Assembly: GCF_003696305.1 (NCBI RefSeq)
Contig: NZ_RFFK01000002.1
Span: forward strand, 124,001 to 188,000
Direction of reading: 5' to 3'
DNA length: 64,000 nucleotides
Origin: Pseudomonas sp. AOB-7
GTDB lineage: Bacteria; Pseudomonadota; Gammaproteobacteria; Pseudomonadales; Pseudomonadaceae
A program made the translations under genes and the position numbers. Below the pieces are notes generated by a model, which worked only from the letters and a program-made list of their open reading frames with translations, did no database searches and was not told the origin of the DNA. This document shows, piece after piece, positions 39,285 through 49,508 of this stretch. The first letter of the stretch is position 1; every line of letters begins with the position of its first letter.

Positions 39285-41336
39285 ATGCTGATCGGTAGTT
39301 ACGATTTATCCCTGGTTGTGCTGTCGCTGTGCGTGGCCATCCTGGCGTCCTACACGGCGCTCGATCTGGCCGGACGCATCGCCAGCGCCAAGGGCATCGC
39401 CCAGTCGCTGTGGATCGCCGGCGGCGCGGTGGCCATGGGCATCGGCATCTGGTCCATGCACTTCGTCGGCATGCTCGCCTTCAGCCTGCCGATCCCCTTG
39501 GGTTACGACCTCGCCATCACCCTGCTGTCGCTGGCCATCGCCATGCTCGCCTCGGGCTTCGCCCTGTGGCTGGTCAGCCAGCCCGAGCTGCCGGCCTGGC
39601 ATCTGGGCCTGGGCGCACTGGCCATGGGCGCGGGGATCGGCGCCATGCACTACATCGGCATGGCGGCGCTGCGCATGCAGCCGGGGATCGACTACGACCC
39701 GCTGCTCTTCGCCCTGTCGCTGCTGATCGCCGTGCTCGCCTCGGGCGCGGCCTTGTCGATCGCCTTTCGCCTGCGCCGCGACACGCCCTACGTGCGCCTG
39801 GCCCGCGGCGGCGCGGCGGTGATCATGGGCATCGCCATCGTCGGCATGCACTTCACCGGCATGGCCGCGGCGAACTTCCCCGCCGGCAGCTACTGCGCCG
39901 CCGCCGGCAGCGGCCTGGACAGCGGCTGGCTGGCCAGCCTGGTGGTGGTAGTGACCCTGGCGGTGCTGGCCATCGCGCTGCTCACCTCGATCCTCGACGC
40001 CCGCCTGGAGGTGCGTACCGCGCTGCTCAGCAGCTCGCTGGCCAAGGCCAACGCCGAGCTGACCCAGCTGGCCCTGCACGATGGCCTGACCAAGCTGCCC
40101 AACCGTCTGCTGCTGGAAGACCGCATCGGCCAGGGCATGCTCAAGGTCGGCCGCAACGGCGGCCATTTCGCCCTGCTGTTCATGGACCTGGACGGCTTCA
40201 AGCCGGTCAACGACGCCTTCGGCCATCATGTCGGCGACCAGCTGCTGGTGGCCGTGGCTCAGCGCCTGCGCGCCCATCTGCGCGCCCAGGACAGCCTGGC
40301 GCGGATCGGCGGCGACGAGTTCGTCCTGCTCGCCGAGCTGCGTCAGGCGCAGGACGCGGCCAACCTCGCGGGGCAGGTGGTCAGCCTGCTGAGCCAGCCG
40401 TTTCTGGTCGAGGGGCACGAGTTGCGCGTCTCCACCAGCGTCGGCATCGCTCTCTACCCGGGCGACGGCAGCGACCAGCAGGAGCTGCTGATCAACGCCG
40501 ACGCGGCGATGTACCACGCCAAGGGCCTGGGCAAGAACGGCTACAGCTTCTTCGAGCGCTCGATGAACACCAACGCGCGCCAGCAGCTGCAGCTGCTGCA
40601 CGACCTGCGTGCGGCGCTGGAGCGCGGCGAGTTCCGTCTCTACTACCAGCCCAAGTTCGCCACCGGCAGCGAGCGCATGATCGGCGCCGAGGCGCTGCTG
40701 CGCTGGCAGCATCCGCAGCAGGGGCTGCTGGCGCCGGATCGCTTCATCGGCCTGGCGGAGAAGACCGGGCTGATCATCGCCATCGGTGACTGGGTGCTGG
40801 ACGAGGCCTGTCGGCAGATGCGGCTGTGGTACCAGCAGGGGCGCAGCGACTGGCGGGTGGCGGTGAACCTGTCGGCGCTGCAGTTCTGCCACGGCGAGCT
40901 GGTCGACAGCGTGCGCCAGGCCCTGGCGCGGCATGAGCTGCCGGCCAACTGCCTGACCCTGGAGATCACCGAGAGCACGGCGATGCACGATGTGAACGCC
41001 AGTCTGGCGATTCTCCAGCAGCTATCGGCCATGGGCGTGGACATCGCCATCGACGACTTCGGCACCGGCTATTCCAGCCTGCTCTACCTCAAGCGCCTGC
41101 CGGCCAACGAGCTGAAGATCGACCGCGGCTTCGTCCGCGATCTGCAGCACGACGGCGACGATGCCGCGATCGTCTCGGCCATCGTCGCCCTGGGCCAGGC
41201 GCTGAACCTGCGCATCGTCGCCGAGGGCGTGGAGACCCGCCAGCAGCAGGCCTTCCTCACCGAGCTGGGCTGCGACTCGCTGCAGGGCTACCTGCTCGGT
41301 CATCCGCTGCCGCCGGAGCAGTTGCCGGCGGCCTGA
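39285..41336 (+). CDS. mucR: MHYT-GGDEF-EAL cyclic-di-GMP protein (MucR-like)
   Basis: A 683-residue membrane protein. Seven N-terminal helices contain three MHYT repeats (IWSMHFVGMLAF, IGAMHYIGMAAL, IVGMHFTGMAAANF), thought to bind copper and sense oxygen, CO or NO. The GGDEF domain (about 262-425) has an intact ARIGGDEFVLL active site near 341-346. The EAL domain (about 443-675) has GAEALLRW, LEITES and AIDDFGTGYSSL, so both synthesis and breakdown of c-di-GMP are possible. Domain order and length match P. aeruginosa MucR, which influences alginate. The longer NbdA is a less likely match. Confidence 0.85.
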   Translation: MLIGSYDLSLVVLSLCVAILASYTALDLAGRIASAKGIAQSLWIAGGAVAMGIGIWSMHFVGMLAFSLPIPLGYDLAITLLSLAIAMLASGFALWLVSQPELPAWHLGLGALAMGAGIGAMHYIGMAALRMQPGIDYDPLLFALSLLIAVLASGAALSIAFRLRRDTPYVRLARGGAAVIMGIAIVGMHFTGMAAANFPAGSYCAAAGSGLDSGWLASLVVVVTLAVLAIALLTSILDARLEVRTALLSSSLAKANAELTQLALHDGLTKLPNRLLLEDRIGQGMLKVGRNGGHFALLFMDLDGFKPVNDAFGHHVGDQLLVAVAQRLRAHLRAQDSLARIGGDEFVLLAELRQAQDAANLAGQVVSLLSQPFLVEGHELRVSTSVGIALYPGDGSDQQELLINADAAMYHAKGLGKNGYSFFERSMNTNARQQLQLLHDLRAALERGEFRLYYQPKFATGSERMIGAEALLRWQHPQQGLLAPDRFIGLAEKTGLIIAIGDWVLDEACRQMRLWYQQGRSDWRVAVNLSALQFCHGELVDSVRQALARHELPANCLTLEITESTAMHDVNASLAILQQLSAMGVDIAIDDFGTGYSSLLYLKRLPANELKIDRGFVRDLQHDGDDAAIVSAIVALGQALNLRIVAEGVETRQQQAFLTELGCDSLQGYLLGHPLPPEQLPAA

Positions 41337-41343
41337 AGCGCCT

Positions 41344-41359
41344 TGGCGGGATTCCGCCA
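41344..41359. terminator. Short hairpin between mucR-like gene and dctP
   Basis: TGGCGG (41344-41349) and CCGCCA (41354-41359) form a small stem between two convergent stop codons that are only 25 bp apart. It is a plausible shared terminator, but weak. Confidence 0.4.
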
Positions 41360-41361
41360 GG

Positions 41362-42387
<1,026 letters not shown>

Positions 42388-42504
42388 TTATCTGTGGTGA
42401 GGCGCGGGGCGCCCGGTGTTGGTGGCGTTGGCCGCGGGCGGCGGAGCTCGGCAGCGCCGGTTCGCGGTCAAGGCTGGTGGCTTGCATGGCAAGGGCTGTG
42501 CCAG

Positions 42505-42583
42505 GGTGGCGATTTTCCGCCAGCGCCGTGACCACGGGAAAAGCCCCGTGACGCAGCGCACAGCGGGTGGCGGAAAACCGCCA
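42505..42583. repeat. Palindrome cluster between nuoN and dctP
   Basis: GGTGGCGATTTTCCGCC (from 42505) and GGTGGCGGAAAACCGCC (from 42566) are both short palindromes and are also near-perfect inverse copies of one another. Between them CACGGG (42533-42538) pairs with CCCGTG (42545-42550). The cluster sits in the 249-bp gap after the nuo operon and could stop its transcription. The same gap must hold the dctP promoter. Confidence 0.5.
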
Positions 42584-42618
42584 TACGCCCGCTCGGGCCT
42601 AGCGGAATCTTGCCGGTG

Positions 42619-44073
42619 TCAGCCGAGCGCGACGCCCTGCAGCATGGCCAGCAGGGGCTGCGGATAGACGCCGATGGCGAACGCCAGCAGCGCCACCAGC
42701 AACAGCATCATGCCGCCGGCGCGCTGGCCCCAGTCGAAGGGCGCGTCGTGGCGATGCAGATTGGGCTCGCGCAGGTAGAGGGTGACCATCACCCGCAGGT
42801 AGTAGAACAGGCCGATGGCGCTGCCCAGCACCAGGGCGCCGAGCAGCCACCACAGGCGCGCCTCGACGCCCACGGCGATCAGGTAGAACTTGCCGATGAA
42901 GCCGGCGGTGAGCGGAATCCCGGCCAGCGACAGCATCATCACGGTGAGCACCGCGGTCAGGTACGGGCGGCGCCAGAACAGCCCGCGGTACTCGTACAGG
43001 GCGTCGGCGTCGCGACCGCTGTAGGGGGTGGACATCAGGCTGATCACGCCGAAGGCGCCGAGGGTGGTCAGCACGTAGGTCACCAGGTACACCGCGGCGG
43101 CTTCCAGGGCCAGGCCGCGGCTGGCCACCAGGGCCACCAGCAGGTAGCCGAAGTGGGCGATGGAGCTATAGCCGAGCAGGCGCTTGAGGTTGTTCTGCAG
43201 CAGCGCCAGCAGGTTGCCCACCAGGATCGAGGCCACCGCCAGGGCCGCGAGCAGCTCGTGCAGGGCCGGCGCGGCGGCCACCGGTGCCAGCTGGAACAGG
43301 CGCAGCAGGGCGGCGAACACCGCCACCTTGCTGGCAGTGGCGAGGAAGGCGGCGACCGGCGCCGGCGCGCCTTCGTAGACGTCCGGCGTCCACAGGTGGA
43401 AGGGCACCAGCGACAGCTTGAAGGCCAGGCCCACCAGCATCAGGCCCAGCGCCGACTGCGCCAGCAGGCCGGGGGTGCCGAGGCTGGCGCCGATGGCGGC
43501 GAAGGCCAGGCTGCCGGATTCGGCGTAGAGCAGGGCCATGCCCAGCAGCAGGAAGGCGCTGCCGGCGGCGGAGAGGATCATGTACTTGATCCCGGCCTCC
43601 AGCGAGCGGCGGTTGAAGAAGGCGTAGGCGACCAGGGCGTAGGTCGGTACCGAGAGCAGCTCCAGACCGATGAACAGCCCGGCCAGGTGCTGCGCGCTGA
43701 CCAGCACCAGGCCGCCGCAGGCGCTGAGCAGCATCAGCAGGTAGAGCTCCTCGCGGTTGCCCGGGTAGCCCTTGCCGCGGCCCTCGCCGAGGTAGGCGTG
43801 GGCCAGGGTCACGCAGGCCAGGGTGGCCACCAGGATCAGCGCCATGTAGAAGGCGGCGAAGCTGTCGATGCGCAGCAGCGGGGTGACCTCCAGCGGCATC
43901 ACCCGAAGCGCCGGCAGCAGGGCCAGCAGCGCCAGGTTGAGGCCGATCACGCTGAGCAGAAAGCTCTGCCGATGGCTGCGGCGCCAGGCGATGCCGAGCA
44001 TCACCGCGATGGCAGTGGCGGCGCAGACCAGCAGCGGCAGTAGGGCGATGAAGTGCTCGAGGCGTAGATCCAT
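42619..44073 (-). CDS. nuoN: NADH-quinone oxidoreductase subunit N
   Basis: A 484-residue antiporter-like membrane subunit of complex I with about fourteen helices. The conserved lysine helices are recognisable in FKLSLVPFHLWTPDVYEGAP and LGYSSIAHFGYLLV. NuoN, NuoM and NuoL are homologous proton channels. It is the last gene of the operon, starting 6 bases after the nuoM stop. Confidence 0.95.
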   Translation of the reverse strand: MDLRLEHFIALLPLLVCAATAIAVMLGIAWRRSHRQSFLLSVIGLNLALLALLPALRVMPLEVTPLLRIDSFAAFYMALILVATLACVTLAHAYLGEGRGKGYPGNREELYLLMLLSACGGLVLVSAQHLAGLFIGLELLSVPTYALVAYAFFNRRSLEAGIKYMILSAAGSAFLLLGMALLYAESGSLAFAAIGASLGTPGLLAQSALGLMLVGLAFKLSLVPFHLWTPDVYEGAPAPVAAFLATASKVAVFAALLRLFQLAPVAAAPALHELLAALAVASILVGNLLALLQNNLKRLLGYSSIAHFGYLLVALVASRGLALEAAAVYLVTYVLTTLGAFGVISLMSTPYSGRDADALYEYRGLFWRRPYLTAVLTVMMLSLAGIPLTAGFIGKFYLIAVGVEARLWWLLGALVLGSAIGLFYYLRVMVTLYLREPNLHRHDAPFDWGQRAGGMMLLLVALLAFAIGVYPQPLLAMLQGVALG

Positions 44074-44079
44074 GGCCGG

Positions 44080-45612
44080 CTACCTCGCGACCGTCAGTTG
44101 GGCGAAGGCCGCGCTCAGCCACTGCTGCACGCCCTGCATGCTGGCCGCCGAGGTGTCCAGCACCGCCTGGGGGAACAGCCCGAGCCACAGCAACAGCGCC
44201 ACCAGGCCGAGCAGCATGGCCAGCTCGCGGCCGTCCAGCGCCTGCAGCGCCGCCTCGCTCTTAGCCGGCCCGTAGAAGGCGCGCTGCATCATGATCAGGG
44301 CATAGACCGAGGCCAGCACCAGGCCGCTGGCGGCGACGACGGTGAACCAGGGCCAGTCCTTGAACGCGCCGAGCAGGATCAGGAATTCGCCGACGAAGTT
44401 GCCGGTGCCGGGCATGCCCAGGCTGGCGGCGGCGAAGAACAGGGTGATCCCCGGCAGGTAGTGCATGCGACTCCACAGCCCGCCCATCTGCCCCAGCTCG
44501 CGGGTGTGCAGGCGCTCGTAGAGCTGGCCGCAGAGGATGAACAGCGCCGCCGCCGACAGACCGTGGGCGAGCATCTGCACCACCACGCCCTGCAGCGCCA
44601 GGGGGTGGCCGCTGTAGATGCCGATCAGGATAAAGCCCATGTGCGAGACGCTGGTGTAGGCGATCAGCCGCTTGATGTCGCTCTGGGCGAAGGCCAGCAG
44701 CGCGCCGTAGATGATGCCGAGCAGGCCGAGGCCCATGGCGATGGGGGCGAATTCGGCCGAGGCGTTGGGAAACAGCGGCACGGCGAAGCGCAGCAGGCCG
44801 TAGGCGGCGGTCTTCAGCAGGATGCCGGCCAGGTCCACGGAACCGGCGGTCGGCGCCTGGGCATGGGCGTCGGGCAGCCAGGAGTGCAGCGGCACCACCG
44901 GCAGCTTGACCGCGAAGGCGACGAAGAAACCCAGCATCAGCAGGTATTCCAGGCCGGGCGCGAGCTCGGCGCGCAGCAGCAGGGCGTAGTCGAAGGTGAG
45001 CACGCCGCTGGCATTGAAGTGGCTGAGCACCAGGCCGAGGATGGCCACCAGCATGATCAGGCCGCTGGCCTGGGTGTAGATGAAAAACTTGGTCGCCGCA
45101 TTGATCCGCGAGCTGCTGCCGTCCGCCGCGCTGTGCCCCCACAGGGCGATGAGGAAGTACATCGGCACCAGCATCATTTCCCAGAAGAAGAAGAACAGGA
45201 ACAGGTCGAGGGCGAGGAACACGCCGATCACCCCGCCGAGAATCCACATCAGGTTGAGGTGGAAGAAACCCACCCGCGCCTGGATCTCGCGCCAGGAGCA
45301 GAGTACCGAGAGCACCCCGAGCAGGCCGGTGAGCAGGATCATCAGCAGCGACAGGCCGTCCAGCGCCAGGTGGATGTTGATGCCCAGGCGGGGAATCCAC
45401 GGCTGCTTGAATTCCAGCTCCCAGACCGGATCGCGGCCCGGCATCGGCGCCAGCTGGAAGTCGCCCTGGGCCCAGAGCAGCAGGCCCAGCGCCAGCACCA
45501 GGAGCATGGTCAGCAGCGCCAGCCAGCGCGGCAGGGTCTGGCTGCGCTGCTCGCCCAGCCAGCACAGCAGGCCGCCGATAAAGGGGATAAGGATCAGCCA
45601 GGGCAGGATCAT
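44080..45612 (-). CDS. nuoM: NADH-quinone oxidoreductase subunit M
   Basis: A 510-residue antiporter-like subunit with about fourteen helices. It has the conserved FAVKLPVVPLHSWLPDAHAQAP and IKRLIAYTSVSHMGFILIGI motifs and the Glu in the LFFFFWEMMLVPMYFL helix used in proton pumping. GGAGG sits 5 bases before the ATG. The gap to the preceding nuoL is 281 bp, whereas the other nuo junctions in this window (apart from nuoI-nuoJ) range from a 4-base overlap to 60 bp, because a MITE-like element is inserted there. Confidence 0.95.
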   Translation of the reverse strand: MILPWLILIPFIGGLLCWLGEQRSQTLPRWLALLTMLLVLALGLLLWAQGDFQLAPMPGRDPVWELEFKQPWIPRLGINIHLALDGLSLLMILLTGLLGVLSVLCSWREIQARVGFFHLNLMWILGGVIGVFLALDLFLFFFFWEMMLVPMYFLIALWGHSAADGSSSRINAATKFFIYTQASGLIMLVAILGLVLSHFNASGVLTFDYALLLRAELAPGLEYLLMLGFFVAFAVKLPVVPLHSWLPDAHAQAPTAGSVDLAGILLKTAAYGLLRFAVPLFPNASAEFAPIAMGLGLLGIIYGALLAFAQSDIKRLIAYTSVSHMGFILIGIYSGHPLALQGVVVQMLAHGLSAAALFILCGQLYERLHTRELGQMGGLWSRMHYLPGITLFFAAASLGMPGTGNFVGEFLILLGAFKDWPWFTVVAASGLVLASVYALIMMQRAFYGPAKSEAALQALDGRELAMLLGLVALLLWLGLFPQAVLDTSAASMQGVQQWLSAAFAQLTVAR

Positions 45613-45627
45613 GCCGCCTCCATGCTA

Positions 45628-45894
45628 GGGTCGGTTGCCGTTTCGTTCGTGGCCGCGCCGGAGCCGGTTTTTCCGCGGGGCTAGGCACGAGACGCGAAGT
45701 TTGGTCGTCCAAATGAGCCGTCGAGTAACAACGCACCGCGGAAAAACCGGCCCGGCCCGTAGGGTTGCGCGGCAAATGGCGCCAGCTGTTGTTGCAGGAC
45801 TTGGCAAGGGAATGGCCATTACCGGCGTCCTGCGCCTAACCTGGCGCCATTTGGCGCAGCAACGCGGCTCACGAACGAAACGGCAACCGACCCT
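45628..45894. mobile_element. 267-bp MITE-like element inserted between nuoL and nuoM
   Basis: Perfect 25-bp inverted repeats occupy 45627-45651 (AGGGTCGGTTGCCGTTTCGT...) and 45870-45894, extendable by about 8 bp with one gap. Inside are two more long palindromes: 15 bp perfect at 45664-45678/45736-45750 with a TTTGG/CCAAA apex, and 13 bp perfect at 45773-45785/45841-45853 enclosing GCAGGAC/GTCCTGC. A TA dinucleotide lies at each edge (45626-45627 and 45895-45896), as expected for a Tc1/IS630-type duplication. It has no credible ORF. Taking it out with one TA would leave nuoL ending TAG, 12 bases before nuoM. Confidence 0.8.
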
Positions 45895-47741
45895 TAAGTC
45901 CATGCCAGGGCTCCCAGCAGCAGCACCGCGCCGCCCGCCAGCGAGGCGGCGTACCAGCGCAGCCGGCCGGTCTGGCTCAGGCTCAGCAGCAGGTGCGCCA
46001 GCCGCGCCAGGCGCGGCAGCAGGCCGAGGCCGCGGTCGCAGGGGTCGCGGGCCAGCAGCCGGCACAGCCACAGGTAGGGCAGCACGAACAGCCGCTGGTA
46101 GAGCCAGTCGAAGCCCCAGGCCGCGCCCCACCAGGCCACCAGCAGGCGTCCCGGGGCGCTGGCGGCCAGTGCCGCGACGTGCCGGCGCTGGCCGAGGAAC
46201 AGCCCGGCGGCCAGCGCCACGCCGATGATCGCCACCGCCGAGGACAGCAGCTCCAGGCCCAGCCTGCCGTCGCCGTGGGCCGCGCCGGGACCGGCCGGCA
46301 GCACATCGGCCAGCGGCGGGACGATCAGGCCGCCGACGAAGGTCGACAGCACCAGCAGCAGGCCCAGCGGCAGCCAGTGGGCGAGGCCCTGGCCGGGGTG
46401 GGCGTCGATCTGCGCCTGGCCGTGGAAGGCGATGAAGATCAGGCGGAAGGTGTACAGCGAGGTGAGCAGGGCGCCGACCAGGCCAGCCGCCAGCAGCAGG
46501 CGCTCGCCGCCGGCCAGGGCCTGCCAGAGGATCTCGTCCTTGGAATAGAAGCCGGCGGTCACCAGCGGCAGCGCGGCCAGGGCGCCGCCGCCGACCAGGA
46601 AGCAGGCGTAGACCAGCGGCAGACGCCGGCGCAGGCCGCCCATCCTGAAGATGTCCTGCTCGTGGTGGCAGGCGTTGATCACCGCGCCGGCGCTGAGGAA
46701 CAGCAGGGCCTTGAAGAAGGCATGGGTCATCAGGTGGAAGATCGCCGCCTGCCAGGCGCCGACGCCCAGGGCGAGGAACATGTAGCCGATCTGGCTCATG
46801 GTCGAGTAGGCCAGGATGCGCTTGATGTCGCGCTGCACCAGCGCCGCGCAGCCGGCCAGCAGCAGGGTGATGGCGCCCACCGCGCCGACCAGGGCGAGGC
46901 TCAGCGGCGCCAGGCTGAACAGGCCGTGGCAGCGGGCGATCAGGTAGACCCCGGCGGTGACCATGGTGGCGGCGTGGATCAGCGCCGACACCGGGGTCGG
47001 GCCGGCCATGGCGTCGGCCAGCCAGGTCTGCAGGGGCAGCTGCGCCGACTTGCCCACCGCGCCGCCGAGCAGCAGCAGGGTGGCCAGGGTCAGCAGCGCA
47101 TCGCCGCTGGCGAAGCGTTGCGGCGCCAGCTCCAGCAGCTCGCGGATGTTCAGCGTGCCGAGGGCGTGGTAGAGCAGGAACAGGCCGAGGGCGAGGAACA
47201 CGTCGCCGATGCGGGTGACGATGAAGGCCTTCAGCGCCGCCGCGCCGTTGGCCGGGTTGCGGTAGTAGAAACCGATCAGCAGGTAGCTGCACAGGCCCAC
47301 GCCTTCCCAGCCGAAGTACAGTGCCAGCAGGTTGTCGCCGAGCACCAGCAGCAACATGCTGGCGACGAACAGGTTCATGTAGGCGAAGAAGCGCGCGTAG
47401 CCTTCCTCGCCGCGCATGTACCAGCTGGCGAACAGGTGGATGAGAAAGCCGACGCCGCTGACCACGCCGAGCAGGGTCAGCGACAGGCCGTCCAGGTGCA
47501 GGGCGATGGCCGGGGCGAACCCGTCCACCTCCAGCCATTGCCACAGCGGCTGGACGTGGACGCCGCCGGCCGGCGGCGCGCTGAGGAACTGCCAGCCGAC
47601 CCAGAGCGCGGTCAGCGCGGCGAGGCCGACCGAGCCGACGCCGATGGTCGCCGCCTGGTTCTCGCTCAGGCGCCCGCGGGAGAACGCCAGGGCGAGGAAG
47701 CCGAGCAGCGGCAGGAGCAGGGTCAGGGGCAACAGGTTCAT
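45894..47741 (-). CDS. nuoL: NADH-quinone oxidoreductase subunit L
   Basis: A 615-residue distal antiporter-like subunit of complex I: sixteen or so helices and the long lateral amphipathic helix near the C-terminus. Motifs include [18 protein letters not shown] [39 protein letters not shown] and [20 protein letters not shown]. The start at 47741 overlaps the nuoK stop (ATGA), so the frame extending upstream to 48224 is rejected. The last base of its TAA stop appears to come from the MITE-like element. Confidence 0.95.
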   Translation of the reverse strand: MNLLPLTLLLPLLGFLALAFSRGRLSENQAATIGVGSVGLAALTALWVGWQFLSAPPAGGVHVQPLWQWLEVDGFAPAIALHLDGLSLTLLGVVSGVGFLIHLFASWYMRGEEGYARFFAYMNLFVASMLLLVLGDNLLALYFGWEGVGLCSYLLIGFYYRNPANGAAALKAFIVTRIGDVFLALGLFLLYHALGTLNIRELLELAPQRFASGDALLTLATLLLLGGAVGKSAQLPLQTWLADAMAGPTPVSALIHAATMVTAGVYLIARCHGLFSLAPLSLALVGAVGAITLLLAGCAALVQRDIKRILAYSTMSQIGYMFLALGVGAWQAAIFHLMTHAFFKALLFLSAGAVINACHHEQDIFRMGGLRRRLPLVYACFLVGGGALAALPLVTAGFYSKDEILWQALAGGERLLLAAGLVGALLTSLYTFRLIFIAFHGQAQIDAHPGQGLAHWLPLGLLLVLSTFVGGLIVPPLADVLPAGPGAAHGDGRLGLELLSSAVAIIGVALAAGLFLGQRRHVAALAASAPGRLLVAWWGAAWGFDWLYQRLFVLPYLWLCRLLARDPCDRGLGLLPRLARLAHLLLSLSQTGRLRWYAASLAGGAVLLLGALAWT

Positions 47742-48049
47742 CCGCGCATCTCGCTGGCCGAGTCGATGTCGAGGCTGTCGTGGCGGCGATACAGCTGCAG
47801 CAGGATGGCCAGGCCGATGGCCGCCTCGGCGGCGGCCAGGGTGATCACCAGGATGAACATCACCTGGCCGTCGGCCTGCGCCCAGCGGCTGCCGGCGACG
47901 ACGAAGGCGAGGGCGGCGGCGTTCATCATCACCTCCAGGCTCATCAGCATGAACAGGATGTTGCGCCGCACCAGCAGGCCCAGCAGGCCCAGGCAGAACA
48001 GCAGTACGGCCAGGGCCAGGCCGTGTTCCAGCGGTACCGTGTCGATCAT
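47738..48049 (-). CDS. nuoK: NADH-quinone oxidoreductase subunit K
   Basis: A 103-residue, three-helix membrane subunit ([55 protein letters not shown]) with the two conserved Glu residues of NuoK in the second and third helices, part of the proton path near NuoJ. Start and stop overlap the flanking nuoJ and nuoL genes by four bases each. Confidence 0.95.
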   Translation of the reverse strand: MIDTVPLEHGLALAVLLFCLGLLGLLVRRNILFMLMSLEVMMNAAALAFVVAGSRWAQADGQVMFILVITLAAAEAAIGLAILLQLYRRHDSLDIDSASEMRG

Positions 48050-48549
48050 GGCTGGTTGGCCTCCGCGCGGCCGAGGTGGAAGGCGGCGACCAGTGCCGCC
48101 AGCAGCAGCATCGAGGCCAGTTCCACCGCCAGCAGGTAGGGGCCGAACAGGCTGATGCCCACCGCCTTGGGCGGCACCGTGGTGTGCCCCAGCGGCTGGC
48201 CGCCGTCGAGCCGCCACAGGGCATGCAGCAGCAAGGCCAGCAGCAGCGCGGCGAGGATGCCGGGGCCGATCCAGATGCCCGGGGTCAGCCACTTGCGCTC
48301 CTGGGCGATCACCGCCGGACCGAGGTTGAGCATCATCACCACGAAGACGAACAGCACCATGATCGCCCCGGCGTAGACGATGATCTCCAGCGCCCCGGCG
48401 AAGGGCGCGCCGAGGGCGAAGAAGCACATGGCCACGGCCAGCAGCGAGATGATCAGGTAGAGCAGGGCGTGGATCGGGTTGTGGTGGCCGATCACCCGCA
48501 ACGTGGCGAGCAGGGCGATGGCGCCGGAGAGGTAGAAGGCGATGGCCAT
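48046..48549 (-). CDS. nuoJ: NADH-quinone oxidoreductase subunit J
   Basis: A 167-residue membrane subunit with five helices. The third holds the conserved [20 protein letters not shown] motif of NuoJ, with the pi-bulge Tyr and Gly residues. A GAGGGA sequence lies about 11 bases before the ATG. It overlaps nuoK downstream but is separated from nuoI upstream by a 400-bp repeat block, so it depends either on read-through across that block or on a promoter inside it. Confidence 0.95.
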   Translation of the reverse strand: MAIAFYLSGAIALLATLRVIGHHNPIHALLYLIISLLAVAMCFFALGAPFAGALEIIVYAGAIMVLFVFVVMMLNLGPAVIAQERKWLTPGIWIGPGILAALLLALLLHALWRLDGGQPLGHTTVPPKAVGISLFGPYLLAVELASMLLLAALVAAFHLGRAEANQP

Positions 48550-48949
48550 GGTCAGTGGCTTCCCTCAGGTCTATGTTTTTGGAGCACTTCAGGTGCAAAG
48601 GCAGCCGCCGCTTTTGCGTGTGCCGGTAGTTCTGGTTGCGCCCCCTCGGGCGCCTTACTTTTCTTTGCTCGTGCAAAGAAAAGTAAGCAAAAGAAACACG
48701 CCCCTGCATCCGGGTCTCGCTGCGCTCGACTCCCCTCTCTCCGGTATCGCTCCGGGGGCCGGCGTACATGGGCCATCCCTGGCCCATTACGCCTCTCGCC
48801 GCGTCCCTGCGGCTCGTCCCCCTGCGCAATACCTCCGTTCGGCCTCCTGACGGAGGACTTCGCGCGCCTGATGAATTGAATGTTGGCAGGATCCTGCGTG
48901 GTAACCCCTCCGAGGAGCCGCCTGGAGCCTATCGACGCGAATGTTCTCG
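48550..48949. repeat. 400-bp palindrome-rich intergenic repeat inside the nuo operon
   Basis: This stretch between nuoI and nuoJ contains no credible gene. It is packed with dyads: CTTACTTTTCTTTGC/GCAAAGAAAAGTAAG (48654-48668/48673-48687, 15 bp, 4-base loop), GCGCCC/GGGCGC just left of it, ATGGGCCA/TGGCCCAT (48768-48775/48780-48787), CCTCCGT/ACGGAGG (48832-48838/48850-48856) and GCAGGATCCTGC (48886-48897). The AAAGAAAAGTAAGCAAAAGAAA block with GGGTCTCGCTGCGCTCGA is, from memory, typical of a repeat dispersed in intergenic regions of many Pseudomonas genomes. The exact ends are not defined; the first and last few tens of bases may be native. Confidence 0.7.
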
Positions 48950-49498
<549 letters not shown>

Positions 49499-49508
49499 AG
49501 CAACCTCC

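Noticed and set aside
45635..46228. 197-codon plus-strand frame starting in the MITE-like element
   Set aside because: It runs into sequence antisense to nuoL, is Arg/Pro/Ala-rich, and has no ribosome site. The element is treated as non-coding.
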